A stretch of DNA of 64,000 bases from Aquibaculum sediminis (lineage in GTDB: Bacteria; Pseudomonadota; Alphaproteobacteria; Kiloniellales; DSM-21159): positions 124,001 through 188,000 of the forward strand of contig NZ_JBFCVK010000001.1 in assembly GCF_040712085.1 (NCBI RefSeq), read 5' to 3'. Every line of letters begins with the position of its first letter. The first letter of the stretch is position 1. Under the pieces are notes generated by a model. It searched no databases, had not been told where the DNA came from, and saw nothing but the letters and a program-made list of their open reading frames with translations. Below, piece by piece: positions 16,571 to 25,693 of the stretch. Position numbers and translations under genes: made by a program.

Positions 16571-17610
16571 AAATAAGCGGGGTAGCCATCAATCTCTCCG
16601 TGCAAATGCCGGGCGAGCAACTGCGCTTGCAGGTGTGGCATCAATCCCAAGGGTACGGTTTCATCGAAAAAGGTATGCCGCAGGGCAACGCGTTTGCGCT
16701 CCTGCCAGGATTTCAGAACCGTTGTGCGCCCCTCATCTGTCAGCAATACCGCACCGGTTTCCTCATGCCGGAAATCAGCCGGAGTCAGCTGTCGCCGGTT
16801 GAACAGGTTCAAACAGACCCGGTCGGCCATTGGGGCGCGAAACTCTTCCATCAGGTCGAGGGCGAGGCTCATTCGGCCAGGGCGATCACGGTGTAAGAAG
16901 CCCATTTGCGGATCGAGACCGACGGTCTCACAAGCCGCTCGGCAATCCTGAGTAAGCAGCACGTACAGAAACGATAGGACTGCATTTACCGGATCGCGCG
17001 GCGGCCTGCGGGTTCGACCGGAAAAGCCTAAACTGGAATCGCGGTGGCGCAGGAGTTGGCCAAAAACTTCGAAATAGGCATGACTGGCTTCGCCTTCTCG
17101 CCCGCGTAGGCTGTCAGCATCGGGAGCAGAAAGCGCGAGCCGAGCGGCATCGCCAAGTCGCCGCTGAGCCATCTCCAGCCCATCTCGCGCCGCCGATTCC
17201 ATACTCGCGCCGTAATCTCGGAGATGCCGCCGGATGACACCTCGCTGATTGGCTGCCTTGGCGGCGACCATGGCACAGGCCACTGGCAGCGCTGTTTCGG
17301 CATCGGCTGTCTGTCGGTGCTGAGCGCGACGCAACAGTACGTTGCCTGATTGTGCCCCTTCAACGCGAGCGAGATAGCGGCCATAAGGATTGAGCCATGC
17401 AATGGAGATTGCTCCTTCGGCACAGAAAACCATCAAGGCCGGCGATACCGCCACCTGTCCGAAGCAAACAATCTGAGCCAGCAAATGCGCCGGCGCCCGC
17501 CCGCGCACGGCGCCATCGACCTCCACCACCACGTTCTGGCCGTCCTTGCGCAGCCAAGCGCCTTCGGAGGTGACGTAAAGCGTATTGAGCAGCTTCTTCA
17601 TATGCGTCAC
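16561..17610 (-). CDS. cas1: CRISPR-associated endonuclease Cas1 (type I-C)
   Basis: A 349-residue Cas1, normal length for subtype I-C. It starts MTHMKKLLNTLYVTSEGAWL, and many homologues begin at the second Met (17601). The conserved acidic region is visible: EGEASHAYFEVFGQLL (metal-binding glutamate) and, further on, the DPVNAVLSFLYVLLTQDC helix and DLMEEFRAPMADR. It acts as the integrase that inserts spacers at the leader end, with Cas2 and, in this subtype, Cas4. It overlaps cas4 by 4 bases if the first ATG is used. Confidence 0.97.
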   Translation of the reverse strand: MTHMKKLLNTLYVTSEGAWLRKDGQNVVVEVDGAVRGRAPAHLLAQIVCFGQVAVSPALMVFCAEGAISIAWLNPYGRYLARVEGAQSGNVLLRRAQHRQTADAETALPVACAMVAAKAANQRGVIRRHLRDYGASMESAARDGLEMAQRRLGDAARLALSAPDADSLRGREGEASHAYFEVFGQLLRHRDSSLGFSGRTRRPPRDPVNAVLSFLYVLLTQDCRAACETVGLDPQMGFLHRDRPGRMSLALDLMEEFRAPMADRVCLNLFNRRQLTPADFRHEETGAVLLTDEGRTTVLKSWQERKRVALRHTFFDETVPLGLMPHLQAQLLARHLHGEIDGYPAYFWR

Positions 17611-18245
17611 TCCGGAACGGTCTCGGTCGCGACGCCACGCGCCAGCCAGGTGGCGATTCGCGGCGGGGCCTGTAGGCGCGCGGGACGGCAGTGGTACTGC
17701 AGCGAGCAGGCATTGCAGCGGCGTGGGTCGTGTATCGGTGCCGGGACGTGCCCGCCGGTGATCGCGGAACGCGCCTCCTGGGCTACCTTTGCAGTAATTG
17801 CTCGCAACGCCGCATCAAAGACCACTACCTTGCGGCGCCGGCTCTGCCCATAGAAGAGCGCCCCCTCCGGCACAGAGGAGCCGAGCATCTCTTCGAGGCA
17901 GATCGCCTGGGCGCAAAGCTGCACTTCGTCGGCGCGGTGGGGCTTGGGGCGGCCGCGTTTGTACTCTACTGGATAAGGCGCAGGTGGGCGGCCTATCAGT
18001 TCCACCACATCAGCCACGCCGTGCACGCCGAGGCTTTCGCTGGCAAGCTGCACCCTGCGCAAGATGCGCCTTGTGCCACGGCTCTCAATAAATCCGCCGT
18101 CGGTGCGCTGGTGAAGCACGCGCCCCTCTGCAGTCAGCTGGTTCTCGACCCATAGCCTTTCGACATGGATCAGCGCGCATTGGCGAGGACAAAACAGCCA
18201 ATGCTGTAAGGCCGAGATAGGCAGGCTGTCATCAGAAGGGCTCAA
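17607..18245 (-). CDS. cas4: CRISPR-associated exonuclease Cas4 (type I-C)
   Basis: A 212-residue RecB-like nuclease with iron-sulfur cysteines. WLFCPRQCALIH supplies the first cysteine near the N-terminus; the cluster is completed by RRCNACSLQYHCRP at the C-terminus. Between them are HGVADVVELI (GxxD motif) and PVEYKRGRPK (the E-x-K motif). In type I-C systems Cas4 trims prespacers and selects the PAM together with Cas1-Cas2. It overlaps cas7 by 14 bases and cas1 by 4. Confidence 0.95.
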   Translation of the reverse strand: MSPSDDSLPISALQHWLFCPRQCALIHVERLWVENQLTAEGRVLHQRTDGGFIESRGTRRILRRVQLASESLGVHGVADVVELIGRPPAPYPVEYKRGRPKPHRADEVQLCAQAICLEEMLGSSVPEGALFYGQSRRRKVVVFDAALRAITAKVAQEARSAITGGHVPAPIHDPRRCNACSLQYHCRPARLQAPPRIATWLARGVATETVPE

Positions 18246-19140
18246 CGATGCTCACACCGGTGGGCAGGCCCTCGGCTTCCAAGGCGATGCTGTAGTCGGA
18301 AAATCGACGCGCAGGCGGCCAATTGTGGCTGCGTGGGTCGCCTGCTGGCACGGCCTCGCCACTATGGAGCCGATGGACGGTAACACGCTCAAACAGCTTG
18401 TGCGCCTGTGCGTTACCAAGGGCGCTGTCGTGACGAAAGGCGATCAGCCGGCGGCCGGCCATCACCCCGCGAGCGGCCGAGCGGTCGTGATCGAACATGT
18501 CGCGGAATGCATCCCACAACAGGTTTAGATCGTCTTCGCCGAACCCGGTGCGCTCGGCTAGCTTGGCGTTGACGAAACCATGCGCGCAATAGAGGCCGTA
18601 AGGCACAATGTGCTTACGCCCCATGGTTCTTTCTGTGCCTTTATCCCAATCTTTTTCGTTCGTCACCGAAGAGCGGGTAATCGAAATTTCCAGCGGCATG
18701 ATCGGCTCGACCGAACGGGCGAAGGAAAGCTGCACCGGTCCACGTACTTGCCCCGCGTTGACTTCGGTGGTCATCACTGCGCCGAAAGTGCGAATATCGA
18801 AAAAATTGGCGCACATCCACTTCGTCAAGCCCTGCGCCTCTTCTACCTTCTTTGGTAGCTTCTTGGCTTCGGATTTAATGCCTAGGGCTTCATAGGCCCG
18901 GCTATGCTGGCGGTTAAGAACCTCGCGCTCTGCCATATATATCTCATAGCCCGGCTGCCCCCCTCGGGCTTCGGTAACATAGTTCCGCACCTTCCGCTTA
19001 AGGCTGACATCCGAAACAAGGCCCTGGTTGGTCTCGGGATCCATGCGCGGCAGATTGCCGGCATCGGGGTCGCCGTTGGGGTTGCCGTTCTCGACATCGA
19101 AGAAGAAGACGAAATCGTATCGGTTGGAAAGGGTGGTCAT
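18232..19140 (-). CDS. cas7c: Cascade backbone protein Cas7 (Csd2, type I-C)
   Basis: The protein has 302 residues. The N-terminal YDFVFFFDVENGNPNGDPD is the diagnostic motif of the Csd2/Csh2 Cas7 group, followed by GLVSDVSLKRKVRNYV. Cas7 coats the crRNA spacer and forms the backbone of the interference complex. Its start overlaps the cas8c stop by 4 bases, so expression is coupled. Length and sequence appear intact. Confidence 0.97.
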   Translation of the reverse strand: MTTLSNRYDFVFFFDVENGNPNGDPDAGNLPRMDPETNQGLVSDVSLKRKVRNYVTEARGGQPGYEIYMAEREVLNRQHSRAYEALGIKSEAKKLPKKVEEAQGLTKWMCANFFDIRTFGAVMTTEVNAGQVRGPVQLSFARSVEPIMPLEISITRSSVTNEKDWDKGTERTMGRKHIVPYGLYCAHGFVNAKLAERTGFGEDDLNLLWDAFRDMFDHDRSAARGVMAGRRLIAFRHDSALGNAQAHKLFERVTVHRLHSGEAVPAGDPRSHNWPPARRFSDYSIALEAEGLPTGVSIVEPF

Positions 19141-20936
19141 CCTGAAGCTCCCTGATCTTCACTGACTTCTTCGGCATTGGCTTCATGCGTCTGCTTTTTC
19201 GCCCAGCGCTGGTGGTAATATCCGGCGACAAAGCGTCCCTGGTCCTCGAGATTCAACGAGCGTGGCAGATCTGCGCCCAGCCCCGCCCAAATACGGCCCA
19301 TTTCGGCATCCATCCAATGTGCCAATCCACCGCCCTCGCCCTTGCGGAGCAGTGCCAGATGGTGGGTGGCGTTCTTAACTAATACCGGGAACATCCGCGC
19401 GGGCGTGGCCGATGCTGCGGCAAAATAACGGTCCTTGATGTTTGCGTTGAGGCCGGGCCGGGCCGCCTGCTGAATGCGCTCCAGCACAGCGAACAGCCGC
19501 CCCAGCCGATAGGCCGGATTGACACTGTCAGGATCGAGAGCCACGGGAATCTCCTCTTTGCCGATGTTTCGACGGATGAACGCCTTGCAGATGGCGGCGC
19601 GCCGTCCGGATATCTCGCCATCGGCGCGAATGCGGCCGATCACCGCCGACAGCAGCGAGCGTGGGTAGGAGCTGCCGGTGAGCACGGCACGCATCAACTC
19701 ACCTCCGAGGAGCGGCGGGATGTTCTCGGCCTTGCGCTGAAGCGCAGTCTCGTAAAGCAACGACCAAGCTGTTGGAGACGTTTTCCAGGGCGCGGGTGCG
19801 ATTTCGAGGTCTTTCCAGAAGCGCGAGACGTTGCGCGCGAAATCGCCAACGGTGCCAGGGTACCAGAATCGCACGGACACGCGCGCTGCATTGGGCGCGA
19901 GACCGAGAATATAGACGCGCGTTGTAGGATCGAACTCAGGCGTTTCCGAAGTACTACCCTGCGCCACCGCCTCCAGCCGCGCGCGCAGCTTCGCCGTGGC
20001 GCTGTCCTCGTCCTCAACTGGCGGGTCGAAGGACTCGGCCATTAACGCCTCTATCTCTTCCGCTTCGCTCGCTTCGGGAGCCTCGGCCCAGAACACGACC
20101 GTGGAATCACCGATGCGCAAATGTCGGCGTTCGCCTTTCGCCAGCAGCGCATTGAGAGCCGTCCCATAGGCAAAGGCAGCCCGTTCTGAGACGGGGGCAT
20201 TATCGCCCTGGCTCTTGCCATGCGATTCATAGGCCTCACTGTTGAATGCCACCAGCGAGGCGCCGGAGCTTTGCCCTCCGGCCACGCCCTTGATTGAGGG
20301 GTGCAGCCGCGCGACTGGCGCCCGCTCACCAGTTACCAGGCACAGCATCCCACCTTCAGTCGCTCCTGGCCGCTGGATCAACTCAATGGCAGCGGGCCGG
20401 TCATGCACGAACCGCGGACGGCCCATGTCGTCGCAATCACCATCGAGCCGGAAAACGATGTTCTGGTTGAGCACGGCTATGGGTTGATCGGTGCCTGCGA
20501 AATCTTCGGGTTGCCAGCGCTCCAAAAAGCGCCGCAATGCAAGGAGTCCCGGATCATCGGTTTCGGCCAGAAGCTCAGCATGCAGCGTCTTGAACGCAGC
20601 ATGCTCCTCGGCCGTGCGGCGACCCTGGCCGGGGCGAATTCCGCCATCGTCCCCCGCTTCCGCGATTAGGCCAAGGGTGTAGGCGGTCTTGTCCCATAGC
20701 CGGTTCGCAGCAATGCCGGATGCTCGCTTCACCGCTGCCGGTACCGCAAGTGAGCGCGGCAACATGTTTCGGCCCTTTTCATCGGGCACCAACATCGAGG
20801 CAATCTTTAAAACCCGCCCGTCGGCATCGATCACCACCTCACCACCGATCCTCTCAATCGAGAATCCGAGGCGCGGCGCCTCTCCCTGGCCGGCCATGCG
20901 CTCGTAGAGTGTGGCAAGCGCCGTGAGGATGGTCAT
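19137..20936 (-). CDS. cas8c: Cascade large subunit Cas8c (Csd1, type I-C)
   Basis: The protein has 599 residues, the expected size for Csd1. Characteristic stretches are MTILTALATLYERMAGQGEA at the N-terminus, YILGLAPNAARVSVRFWYPG in the middle and AYRLGRLFAVLERIQQAARP in the C-terminal part. The large subunit recognises the PAM and, through an internal start in this subtype, may also supply the Cas11 small subunit. The internal start cannot be placed confidently by eye. The gene overlaps cas5c and cas7 by 4 bases each. Confidence 0.95.
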   Translation of the reverse strand: MTILTALATLYERMAGQGEAPRLGFSIERIGGEVVIDADGRVLKIASMLVPDEKGRNMLPRSLAVPAAVKRASGIAANRLWDKTAYTLGLIAEAGDDGGIRPGQGRRTAEEHAAFKTLHAELLAETDDPGLLALRRFLERWQPEDFAGTDQPIAVLNQNIVFRLDGDCDDMGRPRFVHDRPAAIELIQRPGATEGGMLCLVTGERAPVARLHPSIKGVAGGQSSGASLVAFNSEAYESHGKSQGDNAPVSERAAFAYGTALNALLAKGERRHLRIGDSTVVFWAEAPEASEAEEIEALMAESFDPPVEDEDSATAKLRARLEAVAQGSTSETPEFDPTTRVYILGLAPNAARVSVRFWYPGTVGDFARNVSRFWKDLEIAPAPWKTSPTAWSLLYETALQRKAENIPPLLGGELMRAVLTGSSYPRSLLSAVIGRIRADGEISGRRAAICKAFIRRNIGKEEIPVALDPDSVNPAYRLGRLFAVLERIQQAARPGLNANIKDRYFAAASATPARMFPVLVKNATHHLALLRKGEGGGLAHWMDAEMGRIWAGLGADLPRSLNLEDQGRFVAGYYHQRWAKKQTHEANAEEVSEDQGASG

Positions 20937-21616
20937 TGCACCAGACCTTCCGCCCGGGCCTTTGCCACGTCGACCACCCCACCCACCATCTGCGCGCGGA
21001 AGAACAGCGGCTCGCGTCTGGTGGCATAGTCGATGTCATAAAGCATCCAGCCTAGATCACGGTCGTACATTTCGGCCGGCAGCTTGCTCTCGGGAATCTC
21101 CTCGGTCAGCTCGAAATGAGCCGGAAATTCGCGTACCCCCAGACAAGGCCGATGGAAGCACTGCCCCGCTGCGGCACGCCGACGAAACATGTCAAGATGC
21201 TTGCCTTCGGTATCGTCCGCATCCGCGCGCGGTGTAAGTTCGAAATGCGCTTCGATGCAATAGGCAACGTCCCGTAGCGCCAACATGGCGCGCTGCTGAC
21301 GATCATTTTCTACCACCTTGCGCAACCCAGCGGTCGTGCCTGCCTTCATTGCCGCGGCGGCAACACGCGCGGATATCTTTGAGCCTACCTCGTTGCGGCG
21401 GATGTTCTGAAAGCGGATCGGACGCAACACATGGATACGATCAATCACCCAGCGAATGGCGGGCTTCCAGTGTACCGCCTCAAGAATGCCGCGGGCGGCA
21501 GACGGAGTCATTACATCATAGGAGACACGCTCGACCTTCATCTCGGGCCGGGTGAAACAAGCGTGATCGCCCCAGACGTGCAGCTTAATGCCATAGGCCA
21601 AGGATACTCTCCTCAT
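20933..21616 (-). CDS. cas5c: Cas5c (Cas5d) crRNA-processing endoribonuclease
   Basis: The protein has 227 residues, starting MRRVSLAYGIKLHVWGDHAC, followed by ERVSYDVMTPSAARGILEAV, the strongly conserved N-terminal region of Cas5d/Cas5c. In type I-C this protein replaces Cas6: it cuts the pre-crRNA within the repeat and stays bound to the 5' handle. No cas6 gene is present, consistent with that role. It overlaps cas3 and cas8c by 4 bases on either side. Confidence 0.96.
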   Translation of the reverse strand: MRRVSLAYGIKLHVWGDHACFTRPEMKVERVSYDVMTPSAARGILEAVHWKPAIRWVIDRIHVLRPIRFQNIRRNEVGSKISARVAAAAMKAGTTAGLRKVVENDRQQRAMLALRDVAYCIEAHFELTPRADADDTEGKHLDMFRRRAAAGQCFHRPCLGVREFPAHFELTEEIPESKLPAEMYDRDLGWMLYDIDYATRREPLFFRAQMVGGVVDVAKARAEGLVQ

Positions 21617-23850
21617 GTCTCAAGAAATCCGAGGTCCGTGAAATTGTCCCAACGCAGCCCTGCGCGCGCATCATAGAGCGAGTTGTTCGCCAAAAGTGCG
21701 AACTGCGGCCCGAATTCTTGTTCGTGCCAGAACTCAACCGCGCCCTTTGCCAGCATTCTCGCTCGCACCTTGCGCGGCACCTGCACCTGATAAGCCTGCA
21801 AGGCGCGAGCGATCACACCAGTGGTACGGAAGCGCAGTCGCTCCAGCTCGTCCGGTGCTATGCCCCAGTCACCCCCGACAATGATCACCGGCAACCCGCC
21901 CTCATTGATCAGTTGAAACTTCAACGCGATGTCGGCGAAGGGGTACTGCATTGCATTGCCGGCTTTCGCGATTGCAGTGAGGATGCCGCGGGTATCCCCT
22001 ATCTCGATGGCGTCCAGACCCTGATCGAGAGACCAGTACACATCGCGGAAATAGGCATTGACCGCTTCTAGAGAGAGAGGGTCATCGAAGCGCTCCAGAA
22101 CATGCCCGGCCTCTTCGGCGAATTTGGCCAGATCGCGTGGCAGCTTGTGCTCCGCCGGACGAAACACAAACACCTCTCCCATCCCCTCTAGCATCCCCTC
22201 GCGGTTGCATCGACCGGCGGCCTGGGCGATGGAGTCGATACCTGCCAGCGCCCGCCAGACCTGTGGAAAATCGACATCCACCCCAGCCTCGATCAGCGAT
22301 GTCGCCACCAGCCGCACGGGTGCATTGCGCTTAAGCCGGCCCCGGATATCACCCAACACAGCGCGGCGATGCGCGGCGGTCATCGACGTAGTCAGATGCG
22401 CCGCGCCGGGCATATCGTGGATCGCCTCGAATAAGCTCCGGGCATGGGCGCGGGTGTTGACAATCATTAGAGTCTGCTCGGCTGCCCGCAGCCGTTCGGC
22501 GAGCGCCACGTCATCCATCACGCCCACATCTTGCACCCGCACCCGTCGCAGCGTGGCATGTAAAGATGGAGGGTCGGGGGCTAGCTCGCGCACGTCTTCC
22601 AGCGCTGCCTCGCCGAAGCCATCCTCACTCCGAAACGCCGGCTGCGTGGCTGTGCACAGCACCACCGAAGCCCCATAGCCGCGCGCCAACTCGCTCACCG
22701 CCCTGAGAGACGGGCGCAGCAGCCGCAGCGGCAAGGTCTGCGCCTCGTCCAGAACCACCACAGATTGCGCGATATTGTGCAGCTTTCGGCAGTGGGAGGG
22801 GCGGTTAGCATAAAGGCTTTCGAGAAACTGGACCGCCGTTGTCACGATGACGGGCCGGTTCCAGTTCTGTGTCGCTAAGCGCAGACGCTCTGACTCGCTG
22901 TGATCGGTCAAGCCATCCCAATCGAAAGAGGAATGGTGTTCAAGGATCGCGTCATCGTCGCCCAGCGCCTCGCGAAAAACGGCAGCAGTTTGCTCTACGA
23001 TGGACGTGTACGGGATCACATAGATCACCCGCCGCAGACCGTGAATAAGAGCATGGTCCAATGCGAAGGCTAGCGAAGCCAGAGTCTTGCCCCCGCCTGT
23101 CGGCACGTTGAGCGAGAACAATCCCGGTGCCATTGGAGCGTGATCGCGCACATGCTTGAGGATTGCCCGGCGCTGTTCGTTCACGGCGCCCGGCCTGCCC
23201 TCCAGCGCACTGAAACGCCCATCCAGACTTTCCCGCAGATCCTCCAATCGTCCGCGCCAGTCGCGCTCGCGTTCATTCCGCCCCTCGGCTTTGTCGTAGA
23301 AGGCTTCCGTGGCGATGAAGTCGCCATCCACGAGCGCCGAGAACAGCATTCGGATGAGAAACTGCAGTCGGAAGTGGATATCGGCCTTTTCGCGCGCGCC
23401 GCGCAACTGGTCGGGTGGCCACGGTGGCGGAGATGGCGTCGGGATACCTTCCGGCAGTTCGAGGCGACTGGCTGTCTGCAATCGCTCTTCCAGCGGCAGG
23501 CCCGGCGCTTCGCCACTCAATCCATTGGGCAAGCCGGTGTGATGCCCCGCGATACAGTAGGCCAACAGCCAGCCCCATTTTCCCAGCTTATCAGAAGCGT
23601 ATAGCGCGCCCTCGGCACTGTGAGGCTCACCGTTCTTCTCGCCATAAAGTTTTGCCTGAAAGGCCGGTTTGGCTTTGCCCAGGTCATGCAGTAAGCCCGC
23701 AGCCCACGCAGAATCCCGAGCATCGAATGTCGCTGCGCGTACGGCAGCAAACTCGGCAACCTCCTTGAGGTGGTCTTCAAGGCGCTCCCAGTGCTGACAA
23801 TCGGCACCAGCGAGTGAATGCGCAAACAGTGTTTGTGCTGAGGATAACAT
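21613..23850 (-). CDS. cas3: CRISPR-associated helicase-nuclease Cas3 with HD domain
   Basis: The protein has 745 residues and is apparently complete. The N-terminal HD nuclease shows EDHLKEVAEFAA, GLLHDLGKAKPAFQ and CIAGHHTGLPNG. The superfamily 2 helicase follows: Walker A NVPTGGGKTLASLA, the DEAQTLPLR box, and motif VI region AQAAGRCNREG. It degrades target DNA after Cascade binding. It is the first gene of the operon, so the promoter must lie in the 718-base gap to its right; I see no clear consensus there. Confidence 0.97.
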   Translation of the reverse strand: MLSSAQTLFAHSLAGADCQHWERLEDHLKEVAEFAAVRAATFDARDSAWAAGLLHDLGKAKPAFQAKLYGEKNGEPHSAEGALYASDKLGKWGWLLAYCIAGHHTGLPNGLSGEAPGLPLEERLQTASRLELPEGIPTPSPPPWPPDQLRGAREKADIHFRLQFLIRMLFSALVDGDFIATEAFYDKAEGRNERERDWRGRLEDLRESLDGRFSALEGRPGAVNEQRRAILKHVRDHAPMAPGLFSLNVPTGGGKTLASLAFALDHALIHGLRRVIYVIPYTSIVEQTAAVFREALGDDDAILEHHSSFDWDGLTDHSESERLRLATQNWNRPVIVTTAVQFLESLYANRPSHCRKLHNIAQSVVVLDEAQTLPLRLLRPSLRAVSELARGYGASVVLCTATQPAFRSEDGFGEAALEDVRELAPDPPSLHATLRRVRVQDVGVMDDVALAERLRAAEQTLMIVNTRAHARSLFEAIHDMPGAAHLTTSMTAAHRRAVLGDIRGRLKRNAPVRLVATSLIEAGVDVDFPQVWRALAGIDSIAQAAGRCNREGMLEGMGEVFVFRPAEHKLPRDLAKFAEEAGHVLERFDDPLSLEAVNAYFRDVYWSLDQGLDAIEIGDTRGILTAIAKAGNAMQYPFADIALKFQLINEGGLPVIIVGGDWGIAPDELERLRFRTTGVIARALQAYQVQVPRKVRARMLAKGAVEFWHEQEFGPQFALLANNSLYDARAGLRWDNFTDLGFLET

Positions 23851-24568
23851 CCTAAAGTAATGCGTTCACACCAGCATGCGTGTCAATCGATTCCGCACCA
23901 CACCTCAGGTAGCATGGTGCTCACCCGCCCTGCTCACCAACTCTTCATAGAGCTAAGTTTGGTCCGTTCGTTAGGGACCGAAGGCGGTGACGCTAAAGTG
24001 ACTGAACGGTCAAATCCTCGGAGGCGCCTTCAGGCGCAATGACTTGCCACCCAGGGCACGCCGCGCCTCCGCCTGCACATATGCTGGTGTTCCTGGCTGG
24101 AGGCATTGACCGAGGCTTCTTGCAGGGCTGGCGCGAGAAACGGGGCCAAAGGCAGTCCGACTGACGCGCAAGGGCAATGCGCAGACCAAAGCTTCCGCCC
24201 CAAAAATTCCAAGCCCCTGTTCCCATTTCTAACGCAAAACCAATCTTTTGTGCGTACTGGCTGGAAGCTCAACGCCAGGGAGTCCGCTTCGCGATCCAGA
24301 ACCAGCCCGACTAGCCGCCCGCTCACATCGAAGCGCAGTGGCAGCAGGAACAGGGGGCATTCCAACAGCCACCGGGGGGGATCCACCCCAGTCCGCATTG
24401 GACCAGCCTAAGTCGGGCCTTTGACCCCGATTGCGTAGACGTCACCAACGCCTCCGAAAAGGGCGCCCGTCAACAAATTATACTTTGTAGAAGGTTTGTA
24501 GAAATGCGAAACGGCGGCCAAATCGCCGCCGTTACGATTCTCTAAGTTCTTGATTTTCTGAGGGTTTT
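23851..24568. other. Gene-poor gap between cas3 and tRNA-Arg
   Basis: No convincing gene is visible in these 718 bases. Short open frames exist on both strands (for example 24030-24398, minus) but show no recognisable family. The stretch should contain the cas operon promoter at its left end, and at its right end the hairpin following the tRNA. It lies at the 3' side of the tRNA gene, a common integration boundary, but I could not find a second copy of the tRNA 3' end near the other edge of the accessory region. Confidence 0.6.
24511..24532 (-). terminator. Hairpin downstream of tRNA-Arg
   Basis: ACGGCGGC (24511-24518) and GCCGCCGT (24525-24532) form an 8-base-pair stem with a 6-base loop. 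Read on the minus strand it lies 37 bases past the tRNA 3' end and is followed by TTTCGCATTTC, a weak T-rich tail. Probably the tRNA terminator. Confidence 0.6.
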
Positions 24569-24645
24569 TGGCGCGCCCGGGAAGATTCGAACTCCCAACC
24601 TTCTGATCCGTAGTCAGATGCTCTATCCAGTTGAGCTACGGGCGC
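24569..24645 (-). tRNA. tRNA-Arg(ACG)
   Basis: On the minus strand the 77-base gene begins GCGCCCG and its 3' strand CGGGCGC completes a 7-base-pair acceptor stem, followed by G and an encoded CCA. The D arm contains AACTGGATAGAGC. The anticodon stem TCTGA/TCAGA encloses the loop CTACGGA, giving anticodon ACG (Arg, CGU/CGC/CGA after inosine modification). The T loop is TTCGAAT, with stem GGGAG/CTTCC containing one G-U pair. It stands alone between the cas region and a metallothionein-like gene. Confidence 0.96.
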
Positions 24646-24776
24646 CGCCGCGGTCGGTGGTGGCCCGTGGTGGGGCGTTTCCGGCCGGCTGCGAGTGTCT
24701 AACAAAAGGCCTCGCGCCTTGCAAGCGCACTTCTCGCGCTTTTGCCTTTTGCGCCGAAGCCCCCGATCGGGGTAAA

Positions 24777-25010
24777 TCAGACCCGGTCGCGCAGGCCGGA
24801 CGCGCCGCTCTTCTCGGCGCAGTGGGCACAGCAATAGATGCTCTCGCCCGCCTCGACACCGTGGCCGATGATGCGGCAGTCGCAGTGGGCGCAGCGCGGG
24901 GCGGCCGTGGCGATGGCGCACTCGAAGCTGTCGAAGGTCCAGGTCTGCCCGCCCCGGCTCAGTTGAAAGGCCTTGTCGTAGTCGTTGCCGCAGTGATCGC
25001 AAACCGCCAT
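24777..25010 (-). CDS. Small cysteine-rich metal-binding protein (metallothionein-like)
   Basis: A 77-residue protein with about nine cysteines in pairs and several histidines: MAVCDHCGNDYDKAF, SFECAIATAAPRCAHCDCRI, then YCCAHCAEKSG. The pattern matches small prokaryotic metallothionein-like zinc-binding proteins of the alphaproteobacteria. An upstream extension to 25079 is open, but the shorter start fits the conserved N-terminus and has AGGAG just before it (GAGGAGCTGACC). A role in zinc binding or storage is inferred. Confidence 0.75.
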   Translation of the reverse strand: MAVCDHCGNDYDKAFQLSRGGQTWTFDSFECAIATAAPRCAHCDCRIIGHGVEAGESIYCCAHCAEKSGASGLRDRV

Positions 25011-25178
25011 GGTCAGCTCCTCTTGCTGGGGTTCTGGTTGGCACAACGGCCTCGAGCGCATCGCGGTTCCAGGCTGCAAGCCGGCGATTTCCGGCCGCGG
25101 GAAGCGTTGCTCTGTGTGGCGCCTTCGGTTTCAATGGCGCCGACCAAGACCTGCAATGACATGAAGGAGCGGCCGCCC

Positions 25179-25652
25179 GTGGACTCCAGCGCCCCCGACA
25201 AGACCTTTCCCGTTTCCTGGTGGGAACTCCACCGCGATGCCAAGGCGCTGGCCTGGCGCCTGATGGCGGCACAGCCCTTCAAGGGCATCATCGCGATCAC
25301 CCGCGGCGGCCTGGTGCCGGCGGCCATCATCGCCCGCGAACTCGAGGTGCGCCTCATCGACACGCTCTGCATCGCCAGCTACGACGACCGCAGCCAGGGC
25401 GATGCCCAGGTGCTCAAGCGTATCTCCGGCGACGGCACCGGCTGGCTTATCGTCGACGATCTGGTGGACACGGGCTCCACCGCGCGGGTGGTGCGCGAGA
25501 TGCTGCCCAAAGCGCATTTCGCCACCGTCTACGCCAAACCGGCGGGCCGGCCGCTGGTGGACACCTTCGTGACCGAGGTCAGCCAGGACACCTGGATCCT
25601 CTTCCCCTGGGACACCGACATGCAGGCGGTGCCGCCACTCATCAAGCGCTGA
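25179..25652 (+). CDS. gpt: Xanthine phosphoribosyltransferase
   Basis: A type I phosphoribosyltransferase of about 157 residues. KTFPVSWWELHRDAKALAWRL is the usual N-terminus of alphaproteobacterial xanthine PRTases. LIVDDLVDTGSTARVV around residues 91-106 is the PRPP-binding loop, and PFKGIIAITRGGLVPA precedes it. It salvages xanthine (and guanine) to the nucleotide using PRPP. I chose GTG 25179 because AAGGAG lies 9 bases upstream; ATG 25161 is an alternative without a Shine-Dalgarno sequence. The frame stays open much further upstream but without homology. Confidence 0.9.
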   Translation: MDSSAPDKTFPVSWWELHRDAKALAWRLMAAQPFKGIIAITRGGLVPAAIIARELEVRLIDTLCIASYDDRSQGDAQVLKRISGDGTGWLIVDDLVDTGSTARVVREMLPKAHFATVYAKPAGRPLVDTFVTEVSQDTWILFPWDTDMQAVPPLIKR

Positions 25653-25693
25653 GTCCTATCCGCCGCCAGGCGGCGCAAGCCGGAGGCCTTCCC

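Noticed and set aside
24030..24398. 122-residue minus-strand open frame in the gap before tRNA-Arg
   Set aside because: No recognisable domain, no Shine-Dalgarno sequence and unremarkable composition; at most a decayed gene.
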